Positions 1 to 8,312 of a DNA stretch of 64,000 bases are shown here, one piece after another. The notes below the pieces were generated by a model. That model had not been told where the DNA came from. It saw only the letters and a program-made list of their open reading frames with translations, and searched no databases. Each line of letters starts with the position of its first letter. The stretch's first letter is position 1. Position numbers and translations under genes: made by a program. The stretch spans positions 1 through 64,000 of the forward strand of contig DKEG01000046.1 in the NCBI GenBank assembly GCA_002452095.1, in the 5' to 3' direction. This DNA is from Bacteroidales bacterium UBA6828 (lineage in GTDB: Bacteria > Bacteroidota > Bacteroidia > Bacteroidales > Paludibacteraceae).

Positions 1-162
1 CACTTGCTTGTTGAATCTACGAATGTCACTGCCGAACAATTTGACAAAAAACAGGCTAAATGGGCAAAAGCAGGTTGGATAGTTTTTGGTATTGGCATTG
101 TTATAAGCATTATTATATTCTTTGTTTATTGCTATGCCATAGGCGAAATGTATAATTATTAA
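1..162 (+). CDS. C-terminus of a membrane protein (5' end outside window)
   Basis: An open frame enters from the left edge and ends at TAA (160-162), giving the last 53 residues of a protein. The visible part has a polar, Lys-rich stretch followed by one strongly hydrophobic segment (about residues 26-47: W-I-V-F-G-I-G-I-V-I-S-I-I-I-F-F-V-Y) and a short tail ending GEMYNY. This looks like a C-terminal membrane anchor. The family cannot be named from this fragment. A hairpin follows at 256-284, consistent with the gene ending a transcription unit before the tamB-like gene. Confidence 0.6.
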   Translation, partial: HLLVESTNVTAEQFDKKQAKWAKAGWIVFGIGIVISIIIFFVYCYAIGEMYNY

Positions 163-255
163 ACAATACCCTTTATCATCCACATCCGGTTTTATTCGAG
201 TTAGTAACAAGAAAATTCTCAAAATTCCATCTTTTATAAGATTCTCCCCCGTTTG

Positions 256-284
256 GAGACCGACGGCATTACGCTATCGGTCTC
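256..284 (+). terminator. Hairpin, possible terminator
   Basis: GAGACCGA (256-263) and TCGGTCTC (277-284) form an 8-bp perfect stem with a 13-nt loop, followed by AAAATTGTATTT. It lies between the end of the first gene and the promoter at 342-372. The T-run is poor, so termination is inferred from position and stem. Confidence 0.45.
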
Positions 285-341
285 AAAATTGTATTTATGC
301 CCACAAAATGCCTCCAATTGCCCGCATAAAAAGCCTCAAAC

Positions 342-372
342 TTGCATACATGAGAAAAAAGCAGTAACTTTG
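342..372 (+). promoter_or_regulatory. Bacteroidota-type promoter for the tamB-like gene
   Basis: TTG at 342-344 and TAACTTTG at 365-372 match the Bacteroidota primary-sigma pattern (-33 TTTG, -7 TAnnTTTG). The distance from TTG to TA is 23 nt, the same as at most other promoters in this window. It ends 22 nt before the GTG start at 395. Confidence 0.75.
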
Positions 373-394
373 CGCGCATAGATATGCCGTACTT

Positions 395-3300
395 GTGAAA
401 CGTTTCTTCTACATATTGGGTGTGGTGCTTGTCAGCCTGTTACTGGTGGGGACTATGCTGGTTTGCGTACTGACGAGCGACAAGGTGGAAACGGCAGCGG
501 TACGGCTTGTAACAGCGGAATTGAGCCGCGGACTGGGTACCGAAGCCCAAATAGGCAGCGTGGAATATCGATTTCCCGCACGCCTGCGTATCCGCAACAT
601 CTATCTCGCAGACCAACAGGGTGATACCCTACTCTACTTGGATGAGATTTATGCCCATTTCCGCCCACTCCCGCTTTGGAAAAACGAGATACGTTTCTCC
701 CGTGTGGACGTACGCGGTGGTGTGGCAAACATCTATCGCATGCCCGATAAACAATACAACTATCAGTTCCTTGTTGATGCATTCCATTTGGATCAGGAAC
801 GCACTCCGTTCCGCTCTTTCCTATCGGTGCGCGACATTCGCATAGAGCAGATACGCGCCCGCTACGAGGACTATCAGGCGAACTTGGATCATGCCTATAT
901 GGACTTGTACCATTTTACGCTTGATTCGCTTGATGCCGAGGTGCGCAGCCTGACGGTGGCTGTACAGAACCCGACCGACCAACTATGCGTGGAAGACCTG
1001 CAGGCACGGCTTGTGTACAACGACACCCTGCTCGCTATGCCGCGCCTGTATGTCCGTCTGCCCAAGTCGGAATTGGACGCAAGCGGGGTGCAATGTACAA
1101 TGAACAAAGAACAATGGACAAAGAACCAAGAACATAACGGGCATTGTACAATCGACCATTCGACGAAAATAGGGCATTTGCTTACAGAGGGTAACACCGT
1201 CAGTTTGCATATTACCCATGCGGAAGTTACCCCATGCGATTTGGCACTGGTGGCACCTGCCTTGCGTACTCTGGACAAACCTGTACGCATAACAGGCGAC
1301 ATCGCCGGTACGCTGGATAGTATTCAGGCGCAAAACTTGTCTCTCTATTACGATAACCAACGCCTTTTCCTTGGGGCATTGACGGCACTCGGGCTGCCGG
1401 ACATCAGCGACCCGTATCTGAAAATGAGTTGCCAAGATCTGTTCGTCAATGCACGTCTGCTACAGGATTTCTTAAGCGACCTGAATAACCGCCCTTACCA
1501 CCTCGCCAAAGAGGTACACCGTTTGGGCGATATACACTACCGCGGACAGATAGACGGACGCCTGCACGATATGACCCTGCGTGGGGCGTTCCGCACTGCT
1601 TTGGGGGTGATCACCACCGACGGGCAACTGCAATCCGATTCCGTATTTGATAACTTAGCCTACAATGCCCGCGTAGCGACCAAGCGTTTTCAACTCGGCA
1701 AACTATTGGGTAGTACAGACTTGGGGCCTATCTCGTTGGATGTCCGTTCTCGCGGGAAGGTGGTGTCAGGAAAGGCTTCCGGCAACATCGATGCCCATAT
1801 CCGCAACCTGACCTACAAAGGCTATACCTACCGGGAACTGCGTGCCAAAGGACAATTCCGTCCGCAAAAGTTTGATGGTACATTCAGCATCAACGACGAG
1901 AACATCGAGATGTATTTCTCAGGTTTGGTGAATCTTGCGCACAAACAACCCGACATCAACTGCGACCTGCATTTGGTACGTCTCCGCCCGGGCGTGCTGC
2001 AACTGTCGCCAAAATTGGAGAAAATGGAAATTAGCAGCACAATGGCGGTAAACCTCAGCGGGCGCAATCTCGATGAGATGAATGGTTATCTGGTCATCGA
2101 CTCCACCCGCTTGCGCAACGCCAACGACTCCGTGCTGATGAACCAACTCAAACTCATCGTCCAGACAGGCAAACGCCAACAGAAACAAATACACCTGACA
2201 AGCGACTATCTGACAGCGGGCGTTAATGGGCATTTCCGCTATACAGAACTACCCGATATGCTCTTGCGCCAGGCTGTGCGTTACCTGCATAGTGCCTTCA
2301 CTGCCAAAGAACAGCATCGTATCCGCCAAACGCAACCTACTAATGCGCAGATTGACTGGTATATCTATGGACATAAACTGCGGGCATTGCAGCGTGTACT
2401 GCAGTTGCCTGTCCGTATCAGCGACCAACCTGTCATCAAAGGTTTCCTGCACGAAGACAAAAATATCTTCGGGCTGATGGTGTATGCCCCGGGCATACGT
2501 ATCAACGGAAAAACTATACAAAACATCACCCTTTCGCTTGATAATATCGGAAACACTGCCAATCTCTCTATGGCTGCCGAAGCACTGAATATGGGGGCAA
2601 TGCTCCGTGCTACGGCGGCGGGCGACTCGCTCTCCACCCACCTCACACTACACCAGACCGACTCGGCGGAGCACATCTATGGCGGCGACATCCGTATGCT
2701 GACCCACTTTATGCAATATGCGGGTAAACCGTTGATAGATATTCATATACAGCCGTCCGAGTTTCAACTGCGCGACTCAATCTACACCATCAGCGACAGC
2801 CGTATTTCCTATTGCGTAGCCGATACCACGCTCGGTATCCAAAACTTCAACGTCCAAGCCGCCCACCAGTTTGTCCGTGCTTCGGGGATGGCTTCCGCAC
2901 GTGCCACCGACTCGCTTCGTATCGAATTGGGCAATATCGATGCCGGCTATGTACTGCCGTTTGTACTGCCCGAAAAAGCACTCAAATTAGGCGGAAGTCT
3001 GACCGGATGGGCTACACTCTATAGTCTGTTCTCCAAACCGGTCTTTGAGGCAGATGTACGTCTCGATTCTGCCCTGCTCAACGATACCTACATGGGTGAT
3101 GCGGTCGCTACCGTGGTCTTGGATCGCATAACAAAAGATATTGTTATCAATGGTGATGTGGTCAAAAACTCACGCCTGTTGGCTCATGTGGACGGCAATG
3201 TGGAGACCGGAAAAGGCAAATGGGGACTGATGATCTACCCCGACTCTATACCGCTCGGGTTTATCAACCATTGGACACAGGGAATCATCAGCGACATCTC

Positions 3301-4951
3301 CGGTTACGGAAGCGGCGTGGTACACGTATTCGGCGAACGCGAAGGCGACATCAAGCGGACATGGGTGGAGACACGCGCAAAAGCCATTGATGCAGGACTG
3401 ACTATCCCCTATACAGGGTGTCGCTACTATCTCAACGACTCGGTCTTTATGGATTCCACATCCATCCGGTTCGACCACCTCGACCTCTATGACGAGGAGG
3501 GACATCGACTGCACCTGAATGGCAAATTGACACACAACCTATTCAACGATTTCAAATACAATTTTGATATACAGGTCTTTGATGCACTGGCATTTAACCT
3601 GCCCGACAAAGCGGGCGAGATGCTGCAGGGACGTGTCTATGCCAATGGCGATGCACACATCAAGGGCGACACCGAGGAGGTGAAAATTACCGCTAATGCC
3701 CGCACCATAGGAAAATCGCGCTTCCGCTTCTCGATTGACTATGCTTCTTCTGCAGGGGACAACAATTTTATCACTTTTGTGGATCATAATGCTGTCGTCA
3801 AACAGCGTCCGCAGGACGAAGATGAAGAAGACAGCCTGCGAGAAGAATTGGCAAAAATAGAGTCTTCCATACGCGTGCAGATGGCACTCAATGTCGAGGC
3901 AGATCCGCACCTGCTTTTCCAACTGATGCTCGGTGAACGCAACGGCGATATGATCCAGGCGCGTGGCGACGGGGCTATCCGGTTCACCTACGACTCGCAG
4001 AACGATAATATCCGCCTTATGGGTAACTACAATATCCAACAGGGGTCGCTCGATTTTACGGTCGGCAATGTCATTCATCGCCAGTTCACCATCGCCGAGG
4101 GAGGCAATATCTTGTGGTCGGGCAACCCGATGACTCCGCAACTGAACGTTACCGCCAAATACCGCGTTACTGCCAGTCTGAAAGACCTGTTCGGCAGCGA
4201 AATCAGCCAATTAGCCACCACGCGTACCAATGTACCTGTCAATACGTGCCTTACGATGACTGGCAACCTGATGCAGCCCACCCTGCGTTTCGGCATCGAA
4301 CTGCCATTGTCTGACGAAGCCATACAAAGCCAGGTGCAGTCTGTCATCAACACCGACGAGATGCTGATGCGTCAGGTGGTGTATCTGCTTGTCTTCGGAC
4401 GGTTCTTTACTCCTGAATATATGTCCAACTCGCAATATTCAGGACTCAACGACACCTATTCGCTGCTTTCGTCCACTATCACCGGACAGATCAACTCATG
4501 GCTGAGCAAACTGACTAATGTCTTTACGATGGGAGTGAATATCCGTACCGACGGCGAAGGCGCAGACGCCTCACAGGAATACGAAGCACAGTTCCAGTTG
4601 CAGCCTGTGGATCGTCTCGTTATCAATGGCAACGTGGGATACCGCTACAACGACATCGCCAACCAGCCCTTCTTCGGCGATCTCGATGCCGAAGTAATGC
4701 TCACCGAGGACGGCAAACTGCGTCTCAAAGCCTACACCCACACTGTGGACAAATACTCCCTCCGCCAGGCTAACACTATCCAGGGAGTCGGCTTCGTTTG
4801 GAAACACGATTTCAACTGGCCGACCAAAGAGGATTTGCAGCAACACAAAGCCGGGCGCGAGCAGCGCAAAGCCGAGCGGCAAGCCGCTAAAGAGGCAAAG
4901 AAAACCGCTAAACTACAAAACGATTCAACGCAAATAACTTCCCATAAATAA
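395..4951 (+). CDS. TamB-like translocation/assembly module protein (DUF490 family)
   Basis: This 1518-residue protein has one N-terminal membrane anchor (about residues 4-27) followed by a very long beta-rich repetitive region and a conserved C-terminal part (about 1090-1460), the layout of TamB/DUF490 proteins. Known relatives span the periplasm and help insert outer-membrane proteins or move lipids; that role is inferred here. The tail after about 1480 is highly charged (Lys/Arg/Glu-rich). The GTG at 395 is chosen because the promoter lies just upstream and no in-frame ATG fits. The stop overlaps the start of the YifB-type gene by one base (TAATG), so the two are probably co-transcribed. 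Around residue 234 the coding sequence contains a six-unit 7-bp tandem array that looks like intergenic repeat DNA. Confidence 0.85.
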   Translation: MKRFFYILGVVLVSLLLVGTMLVCVLTSDKVETAAVRLVTAELSRGLGTEAQIGSVEYRFPARLRIRNIYLADQQGDTLLYLDEIYAHFRPLPLWKNEIRFSRVDVRGGVANIYRMPDKQYNYQFLVDAFHLDQERTPFRSFLSVRDIRIEQIRARYEDYQANLDHAYMDLYHFTLDSLDAEVRSLTVAVQNPTDQLCVEDLQARLVYNDTLLAMPRLYVRLPKSELDASGVQCTMNKEQWTKNQEHNGHCTIDHSTKIGHLLTEGNTVSLHITHAEVTPCDLALVAPALRTLDKPVRITGDIAGTLDSIQAQNLSLYYDNQRLFLGALTALGLPDISDPYLKMSCQDLFVNARLLQDFLSDLNNRPYHLAKEVHRLGDIHYRGQIDGRLHDMTLRGAFRTALGVITTDGQLQSDSVFDNLAYNARVATKRFQLGKLLGSTDLGPISLDVRSRGKVVSGKASGNIDAHIRNLTYKGYTYRELRAKGQFRPQKFDGTFSINDENIEMYFSGLVNLAHKQPDINCDLHLVRLRPGVLQLSPKLEKMEISSTMAVNLSGRNLDEMNGYLVIDSTRLRNANDSVLMNQLKLIVQTGKRQQKQIHLTSDYLTAGVNGHFRYTELPDMLLRQAVRYLHSAFTAKEQHRIRQTQPTNAQIDWYIYGHKLRALQRVLQLPVRISDQPVIKGFLHEDKNIFGLMVYAPGIRINGKTIQNITLSLDNIGNTANLSMAAEALNMGAMLRATAAGDSLSTHLTLHQTDSAEHIYGGDIRMLTHFMQYAGKPLIDIHIQPSEFQLRDSIYTISDSRISYCVADTTLGIQNFNVQAAHQFVRASGMASARATDSLRIELGNIDAGYVLPFVLPEKALKLGGSLTGWATLYSLFSKPVFEADVRLDSALLNDTYMGDAVATVVLDRITKDIVINGDVVKNSRLLAHVDGNVETGKGKWGLMIYPDSIPLGFINHWTQGIISDISGYGSGVVHVFGEREGDIKRTWVETRAKAIDAGLTIPYTGCRYYLNDSVFMDSTSIRFDHLDLYDEEGHRLHLNGKLTHNLFNDFKYNFDIQVFDALAFNLPDKAGEMLQGRVYANGDAHIKGDTEEVKITANARTIGKSRFRFSIDYASSAGDNNFITFVDHNAVVKQRPQDEDEEDSLREELAKIESSIRVQMALNVEADPHLLFQLMLGERNGDMIQARGDGAIRFTYDSQNDNIRLMGNYNIQQGSLDFTVGNVIHRQFTIAEGGNILWSGNPMTPQLNVTAKYRVTASLKDLFGSEISQLATTRTNVPVNTCLTMTGNLMQPTLRFGIELPLSDEAIQSQVQSVINTDEMLMRQVVYLLVFGRFFTPEYMSNSQYSGLNDTYSLLSSTITGQINSWLSKLTNVFTMGVNIRTDGEGADASQEYEAQFQLQPVDRLVINGNVGYRYNDIANQPFFGDLDAEVMLTEDGKLRLKAYTHTVDKYSLRQANTIQGVGFVWKHDFNWPTKEDLQQHKAGREQRKAERQAAKEAKKTAKLQNDSTQITSHK
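1097..1138 (+). repeat. Six-unit 7-bp tandem array inside the tamB-like gene
   Basis: Units read ACAATGA, ACAAAGA, ACAATGG, ACAAAGA, ACCAAGA, ACATAAC. The 42-bp length keeps the reading frame. The sequence style resembles intergenic arrays of this window rather than the surrounding GC-richer coding DNA. Flanking copies of TTGTACAAT or its near match (1091-1101, 1144-1152) bracket it. Confidence 0.6.
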
Positions 4952-6504
4952 TGCTGATTAAGACATACGGTGCAGCACCTGTCGGCATAGATGCTGTCTT
5001 GGTAACAATAGAAGTACACGCTGTACCTGGATTCGATTTTACCCTCGTCGGGTTGCCCGATAATGCCGTCAAAGAGTCGCACGAGCGTATTCTTGCTGCT
5101 CTCAATGTAAACGGCTATGAGTCCCCTAAGCGGGCTTTCACTATCAATATGGCACCCGCCGACATCAAGAAAGAAGGTGCCGCCTACGATCTCCCGCTTG
5201 CCATAGGTATCCTGGCGGGCGAGGAGAAAGTGAAATCCGCCCTGTTGGATAAGTTTATGCTAATGGGCGAACTGAGCCTCGATGGTTCCCTACAACCCAT
5301 TCGCGGGGCTTTGCCTATTGCGCTTTGTGCACGCAAGGAAGGATTTCGCGGACTGATACTACCCGCCGACAACGCCTGCGAAGCCGCCGTAGTGGATGGT
5401 TTGGAGGTCTATGGCATGAAGACGATTCTTGATGTGGCGCGTTTTCTCAATAGCGAGCAGCAGTTTGAGCCTGTCCGCGTGGATACCGACTTGCTCTTCC
5501 GCGAGGAAGCCTTTTCTACCGATCTCGATTTCGCCGATGTGCGCGGACAGGAGAACGTGCGCCGGGCTATGGAGGTGGCGGCGGCCGGCGGGCATAATAT
5601 GCTGATGGTCGGTCCTCCGGGTGCGGGCAAGTCCATGATGGCAAAACGTCTGCCCTCTATCCTTCCACCACTCACGCTCGAAGAAGCACTCGAAACCACT
5701 AAGATACACTCCGTGGCTGGTCTGCTCAATCGCCGTGCCGGCAACACCGAGTCGCTTATCGTGCGCCGTCCGTTCCGTAGTCCGCACCATACCATCACCG
5801 ATGTGGCACTCGTTGGGGGAGGAAGCAATCCGCAACCGGGCGAAATCAGTCTGGCACACAACGGAGTATTGTTTCTGGACGAACTGCCCGAGTACAAACG
5901 TACCGCCCTTGAGGTGATGCGTCAGCCGCTCGAAGACCGCAAAATCACCGTCGCACGCAGCAAGATGTCGGTCGAATATCCTGCCTCGTTTATGCTCGTG
6001 GCGGCTATGAACCCCTGCCCGTGCGGGCATTATGGAGAAAATAACCCCGCACACCCGTGTACGTGTACGCCCGCGCAGGTACATAGATACTTGAGCCGGG
6101 TCTCAGGACCGTTGCTCGACCGTATCGACATCCAGTGCGAGATCCAAGCCGTGCCGTATGACCAACTTCGCACGCTCCAACAGGGGGAGTCGTCTGCCGA
6201 TATCCGTCAGAGGGTCGTAGCGGCACGCCGTATTCAGCAGGAGCGTTTTGCCGGTACTGCCGTCCATTGCAATGCACAGATGACCCCGCAAATGCTACGC
6301 CAATACTGCCCCGTTGATGCCGAAGGCGATAACCTCCTTTCCTACTCTATGAACCGTCTCGGTTTGTCTGCACGCGCCTACGACCGTATTCTCAAAGTCG
6401 CCCGCACCATTGCCGATTTGGCGGGGGAAGAAAATATCTCCGCACGCCATCTCCTCGAAGCCATCGGCTATCGCTCCCTTGATCGCTCCACTTGGGCTGG
6501 ATAA
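4951..6504 (+). CDS. YifB/ComM-type Mg-chelatase-like AAA+ ATPase
   Basis: The 517-residue protein has the three expected parts: an N-terminal ChlI-like domain (1-165, with VGLPDNAVKESHERI), an AAA+ core with Walker A GPPGAGKS (221-228) and Walker B LFLDE (307-311), and a C-terminal Mg-chelatase-associated domain. The insert MNPCPCGHYG with clustered cysteines is typical of the family. Relatives (ComM in Haemophilus and Vibrio) are branch-migration helicases used in recombination of imported DNA; that role is inferred. The start ATG overlaps the preceding stop by one base. Length is normal for the family (about 505-515). Confidence 0.93.
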   Translation: MLIKTYGAAPVGIDAVLVTIEVHAVPGFDFTLVGLPDNAVKESHERILAALNVNGYESPKRAFTINMAPADIKKEGAAYDLPLAIGILAGEEKVKSALLDKFMLMGELSLDGSLQPIRGALPIALCARKEGFRGLILPADNACEAAVVDGLEVYGMKTILDVARFLNSEQQFEPVRVDTDLLFREEAFSTDLDFADVRGQENVRRAMEVAAAGGHNMLMVGPPGAGKSMMAKRLPSILPPLTLEEALETTKIHSVAGLLNRRAGNTESLIVRRPFRSPHHTITDVALVGGGSNPQPGEISLAHNGVLFLDELPEYKRTALEVMRQPLEDRKITVARSKMSVEYPASFMLVAAMNPCPCGHYGENNPAHPCTCTPAQVHRYLSRVSGPLLDRIDIQCEIQAVPYDQLRTLQQGESSADIRQRVVAARRIQQERFAGTAVHCNAQMTPQMLRQYCPVDAEGDNLLSYSMNRLGLSARAYDRILKVARTIADLAGEENISARHLLEAIGYRSLDRSTWAG

Positions 6505-6533
6505 TTCCGATAAGATAAAAAATAAAGAATTAA

Positions 6534-6619
6534 TTATGCATAAATTATGCACTTTATGCAATTCCTATACCTCCATAATACCGATTACGTAGAAAAGACG
6601 TAGAAAGGACGTAGAAAGA
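6534..6619 (+). repeat. Intergenic TTATGCA cluster and 11-bp tandem array
   Basis: In the 169-bp gap before the subtilase gene, TTATGCA occurs at 6534, 6545 and 6554 (spacings 11 and 9). Then ACGTAGAAA(A/G)G-type units occupy 6587-6597, 6598-6608 and 6609-6619, an exact 11-bp period. No promoter of the TAnnTTTG type was seen in this gap. Further ATGCA words occur at about 6655-6680. Confidence 0.7.
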
Positions 6620-6673
6620 ATTGGCTTTTATAGATAGGATAAGCCGCTTTTTTATGCACTATATTCATTATTT

Positions 6674-8095
6674 ATGCATTTTTATTGCATATCCGTTCCG
6701 CTTATGATTCATACCCTTTTTACCATATTTTTGAGCGTTTACTTTGTCAGTTTTACCGACAAAGCGAGTTCCGCACCTGTCCCTTTTTCGGAGCGGGCGC
6801 AAGAGCAGCGTACCCGCTGGAACATCCCTACCGATTCGCTCGACTACACCGTATCGCCGCTCTATCTCGATAGTATTCAGCGGCTTGGTGGAAAAATTCA
6901 CCATACCTCCCGTTGGCTCAATGGTGCCACCATAGAGATGACGTCCCAAACGGCACAACGAGTTTCCGCATGCCGTTTTGTACAATCCGTCGAGATGACA
7001 CGCGACAATACACAAACCAACGCCTTTATCCTACGGCGCAAGCAGCCACAGATCGACTATGGTCAGTCGCAGGAGCAAATAGACCTGTACAACCTGTCCC
7101 CACTCCACCAAGCGGGTTTCGAGGGACAAGGCATACTCATGGCGGTTTGCGACGGCGGTTTTTACAATGCCCATACCGCCTCTTTTTTAGACCAAACACA
7201 CCAACTCGGACATTTTGACCTGACCGACGACACCTATGATTTTTTCAGCCAAACAGGTGAACATGGTATAGAGTGCTTGAGCGTCATTGCGGGCAAGACC
7301 GATAATTTCTACGGCTCTGCCACCCGTGCGGATTACTACCTTATGCGCTCCGAGGAAAACGACACCGAGAGCCCCAAAGAGATGGACAACCTCATTGCCG
7401 CTCTTGAAAAAGCAGACAGCCTCGGCGTAAACATTCTCTCCATCTCGTTGGGCTACTACGAGTTCGACAATGCCCGATGGAATCTCACCTATGCAAATAT
7501 GGATGGCACAACCACCCGTTGTTCTCGCGCCGCCACTATTGCCGCCCGAAAGGGTATGCTCGTCTGTGTGGCAGCGGGCAACGAGGGAAACAAACCGTGG
7601 TATTACATCGATGTGCCCGCCGATGCAGATAGCATTCTCGCTGTCGGAGCCGTTACGCCGCAAGGCAGTATCGCCGGCTTTTCTTCGCGCGGACCGAGTA
7701 GCGATGGACGCACTAAACCCGATGTTTGTGCCGTAGGTGCCGGCACCTGTCTGCTACACCCCGACCGCACTTCGCCTTTCTATGGCAACGGAACCAGTTT
7801 CGCCTGCCCGCTCATTGCCGGTATGGCGGCTTCGCTCTGGTCGGCTCTCCCCGATGAAAATGCAATGCAAATCCGCAGCCGCATCATCCGTTCTGCCAAC
7901 CGCTACATTTCCCCTGACAATGCCTATGGCTACGGCATACCCGATGCATGGGCGGCATATACTGGTACAACCGCCCTCCCCATCGTGCAAAGCACGTACA
8001 AAGCGTATAAAACACTCATCAATAATGAGATACACATCATTATTGACGGGCAAACGTATGATTTATTAGGAAGAAAATTGGGAAATGTTCCCTGA
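6674..8095 (+). CDS. Secreted S8 (subtilisin-like) serine peptidase
   Basis: The 473-residue protein shows the S8 triad in divergent form: Asp160 in ILMAVCDGGF, His197 in GEHGIECLSVIAG, Ser375 in GNGTSFACPLIAG, plus the oxyanion segment VAAGNEGN. An N-terminal hydrophobic stretch (about residues 11-29) is a signal peptide. The ATG at 6704 (MIHTLFTIF) would give a more regular signal peptide and is a good alternative start. The last residues (YDLLGRKLGNVP) resemble the end of a Bacteroidota sorting tail, but no full T9SS domain is visible. The substrate cannot be told. It follows the YifB-type gene after a 169-bp repeat-containing gap. Confidence 0.85.
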   Translation: MHFYCISVPLMIHTLFTIFLSVYFVSFTDKASSAPVPFSERAQEQRTRWNIPTDSLDYTVSPLYLDSIQRLGGKIHHTSRWLNGATIEMTSQTAQRVSACRFVQSVEMTRDNTQTNAFILRRKQPQIDYGQSQEQIDLYNLSPLHQAGFEGQGILMAVCDGGFYNAHTASFLDQTHQLGHFDLTDDTYDFFSQTGEHGIECLSVIAGKTDNFYGSATRADYYLMRSEENDTESPKEMDNLIAALEKADSLGVNILSISLGYYEFDNARWNLTYANMDGTTTRCSRAATIAARKGMLVCVAAGNEGNKPWYYIDVPADADSILAVGAVTPQGSIAGFSSRGPSSDGRTKPDVCAVGAGTCLLHPDRTSPFYGNGTSFACPLIAGMAASLWSALPDENAMQIRSRIIRSANRYISPDNAYGYGIPDAWAAYTGTTALPIVQSTYKAYKTLINNEIHIIIDGQTYDLLGRKLGNVP

Positions 8096-8113
8096 CAAAC
8101 AGACACAAAAAAA

Positions 8114-8210
8114 GGGTAAGCGAACTACATCGCACCGCTACAACCTCCTACCCTTGCTTCGGTCAAGACCTGGGGGAATTCAAAGGGAGCTGGTCGTGTA
8201 GGACTTACCC
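8114..8210 (-). ncRNA. ffs: Small bacterial signal recognition particle RNA (4.5S type)
   Basis: Read on the minus strand, the RNA opens with GGGTAAG (8210-8204) and closes with CTTACCC (8120-8114), a perfect terminal helix followed at once by seven Ts, which forms its own terminator. The centre has CCAGGTCTTGACCGAAGCAAGG, cited here only by its parts: CAGG, an apical GGT-CTTG-ACC hairpin, then GAAGCA, corresponding to the symmetric and asymmetric loops of SRP domain IV. The 3' side has GCGATGTAGTTCGC, matching the conserved 3' arm of 4.5S RNA. No Alu domain is present. A strong minus-strand promoter (8266-8296) lies upstream, implying a leader of about 50 nt that is processed. FtsY, the SRP receptor, is encoded at 48497. 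Identification rests on motif and fold by eye. Confidence 0.8.
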
Positions 8211-8265
8211 TCGTTATCACCAACAAAATTCACCAACGTATGGAAACGAACACACGATTGGACTG

Positions 8266-8296
8266 CAAAGGTAACACATTTATTTCATATACACAA
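8266..8296 (-). promoter_or_regulatory. Promoter of the SRP RNA
   Basis: On the minus strand, TTG (8296-8294) and TACCTTTG (8273-8266) are 23 nt apart. The predicted start of transcription is near 8260. The next gene on the plus strand (8313) begins 17 bp beyond the -33 element, so the RecD-like gene's own promoter is not evident here. Confidence 0.8.
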
Positions 8297-8312
8297 ATCT
8301 TTTTTCAAAAAA

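Noticed and set aside
3539..4210. Long minus-strand open frame within the tamB-like gene
   Set aside because: It is the reverse-strand reading of GC-rich coding DNA with no recognisable domain or promoter; the plus-strand protein is conserved.
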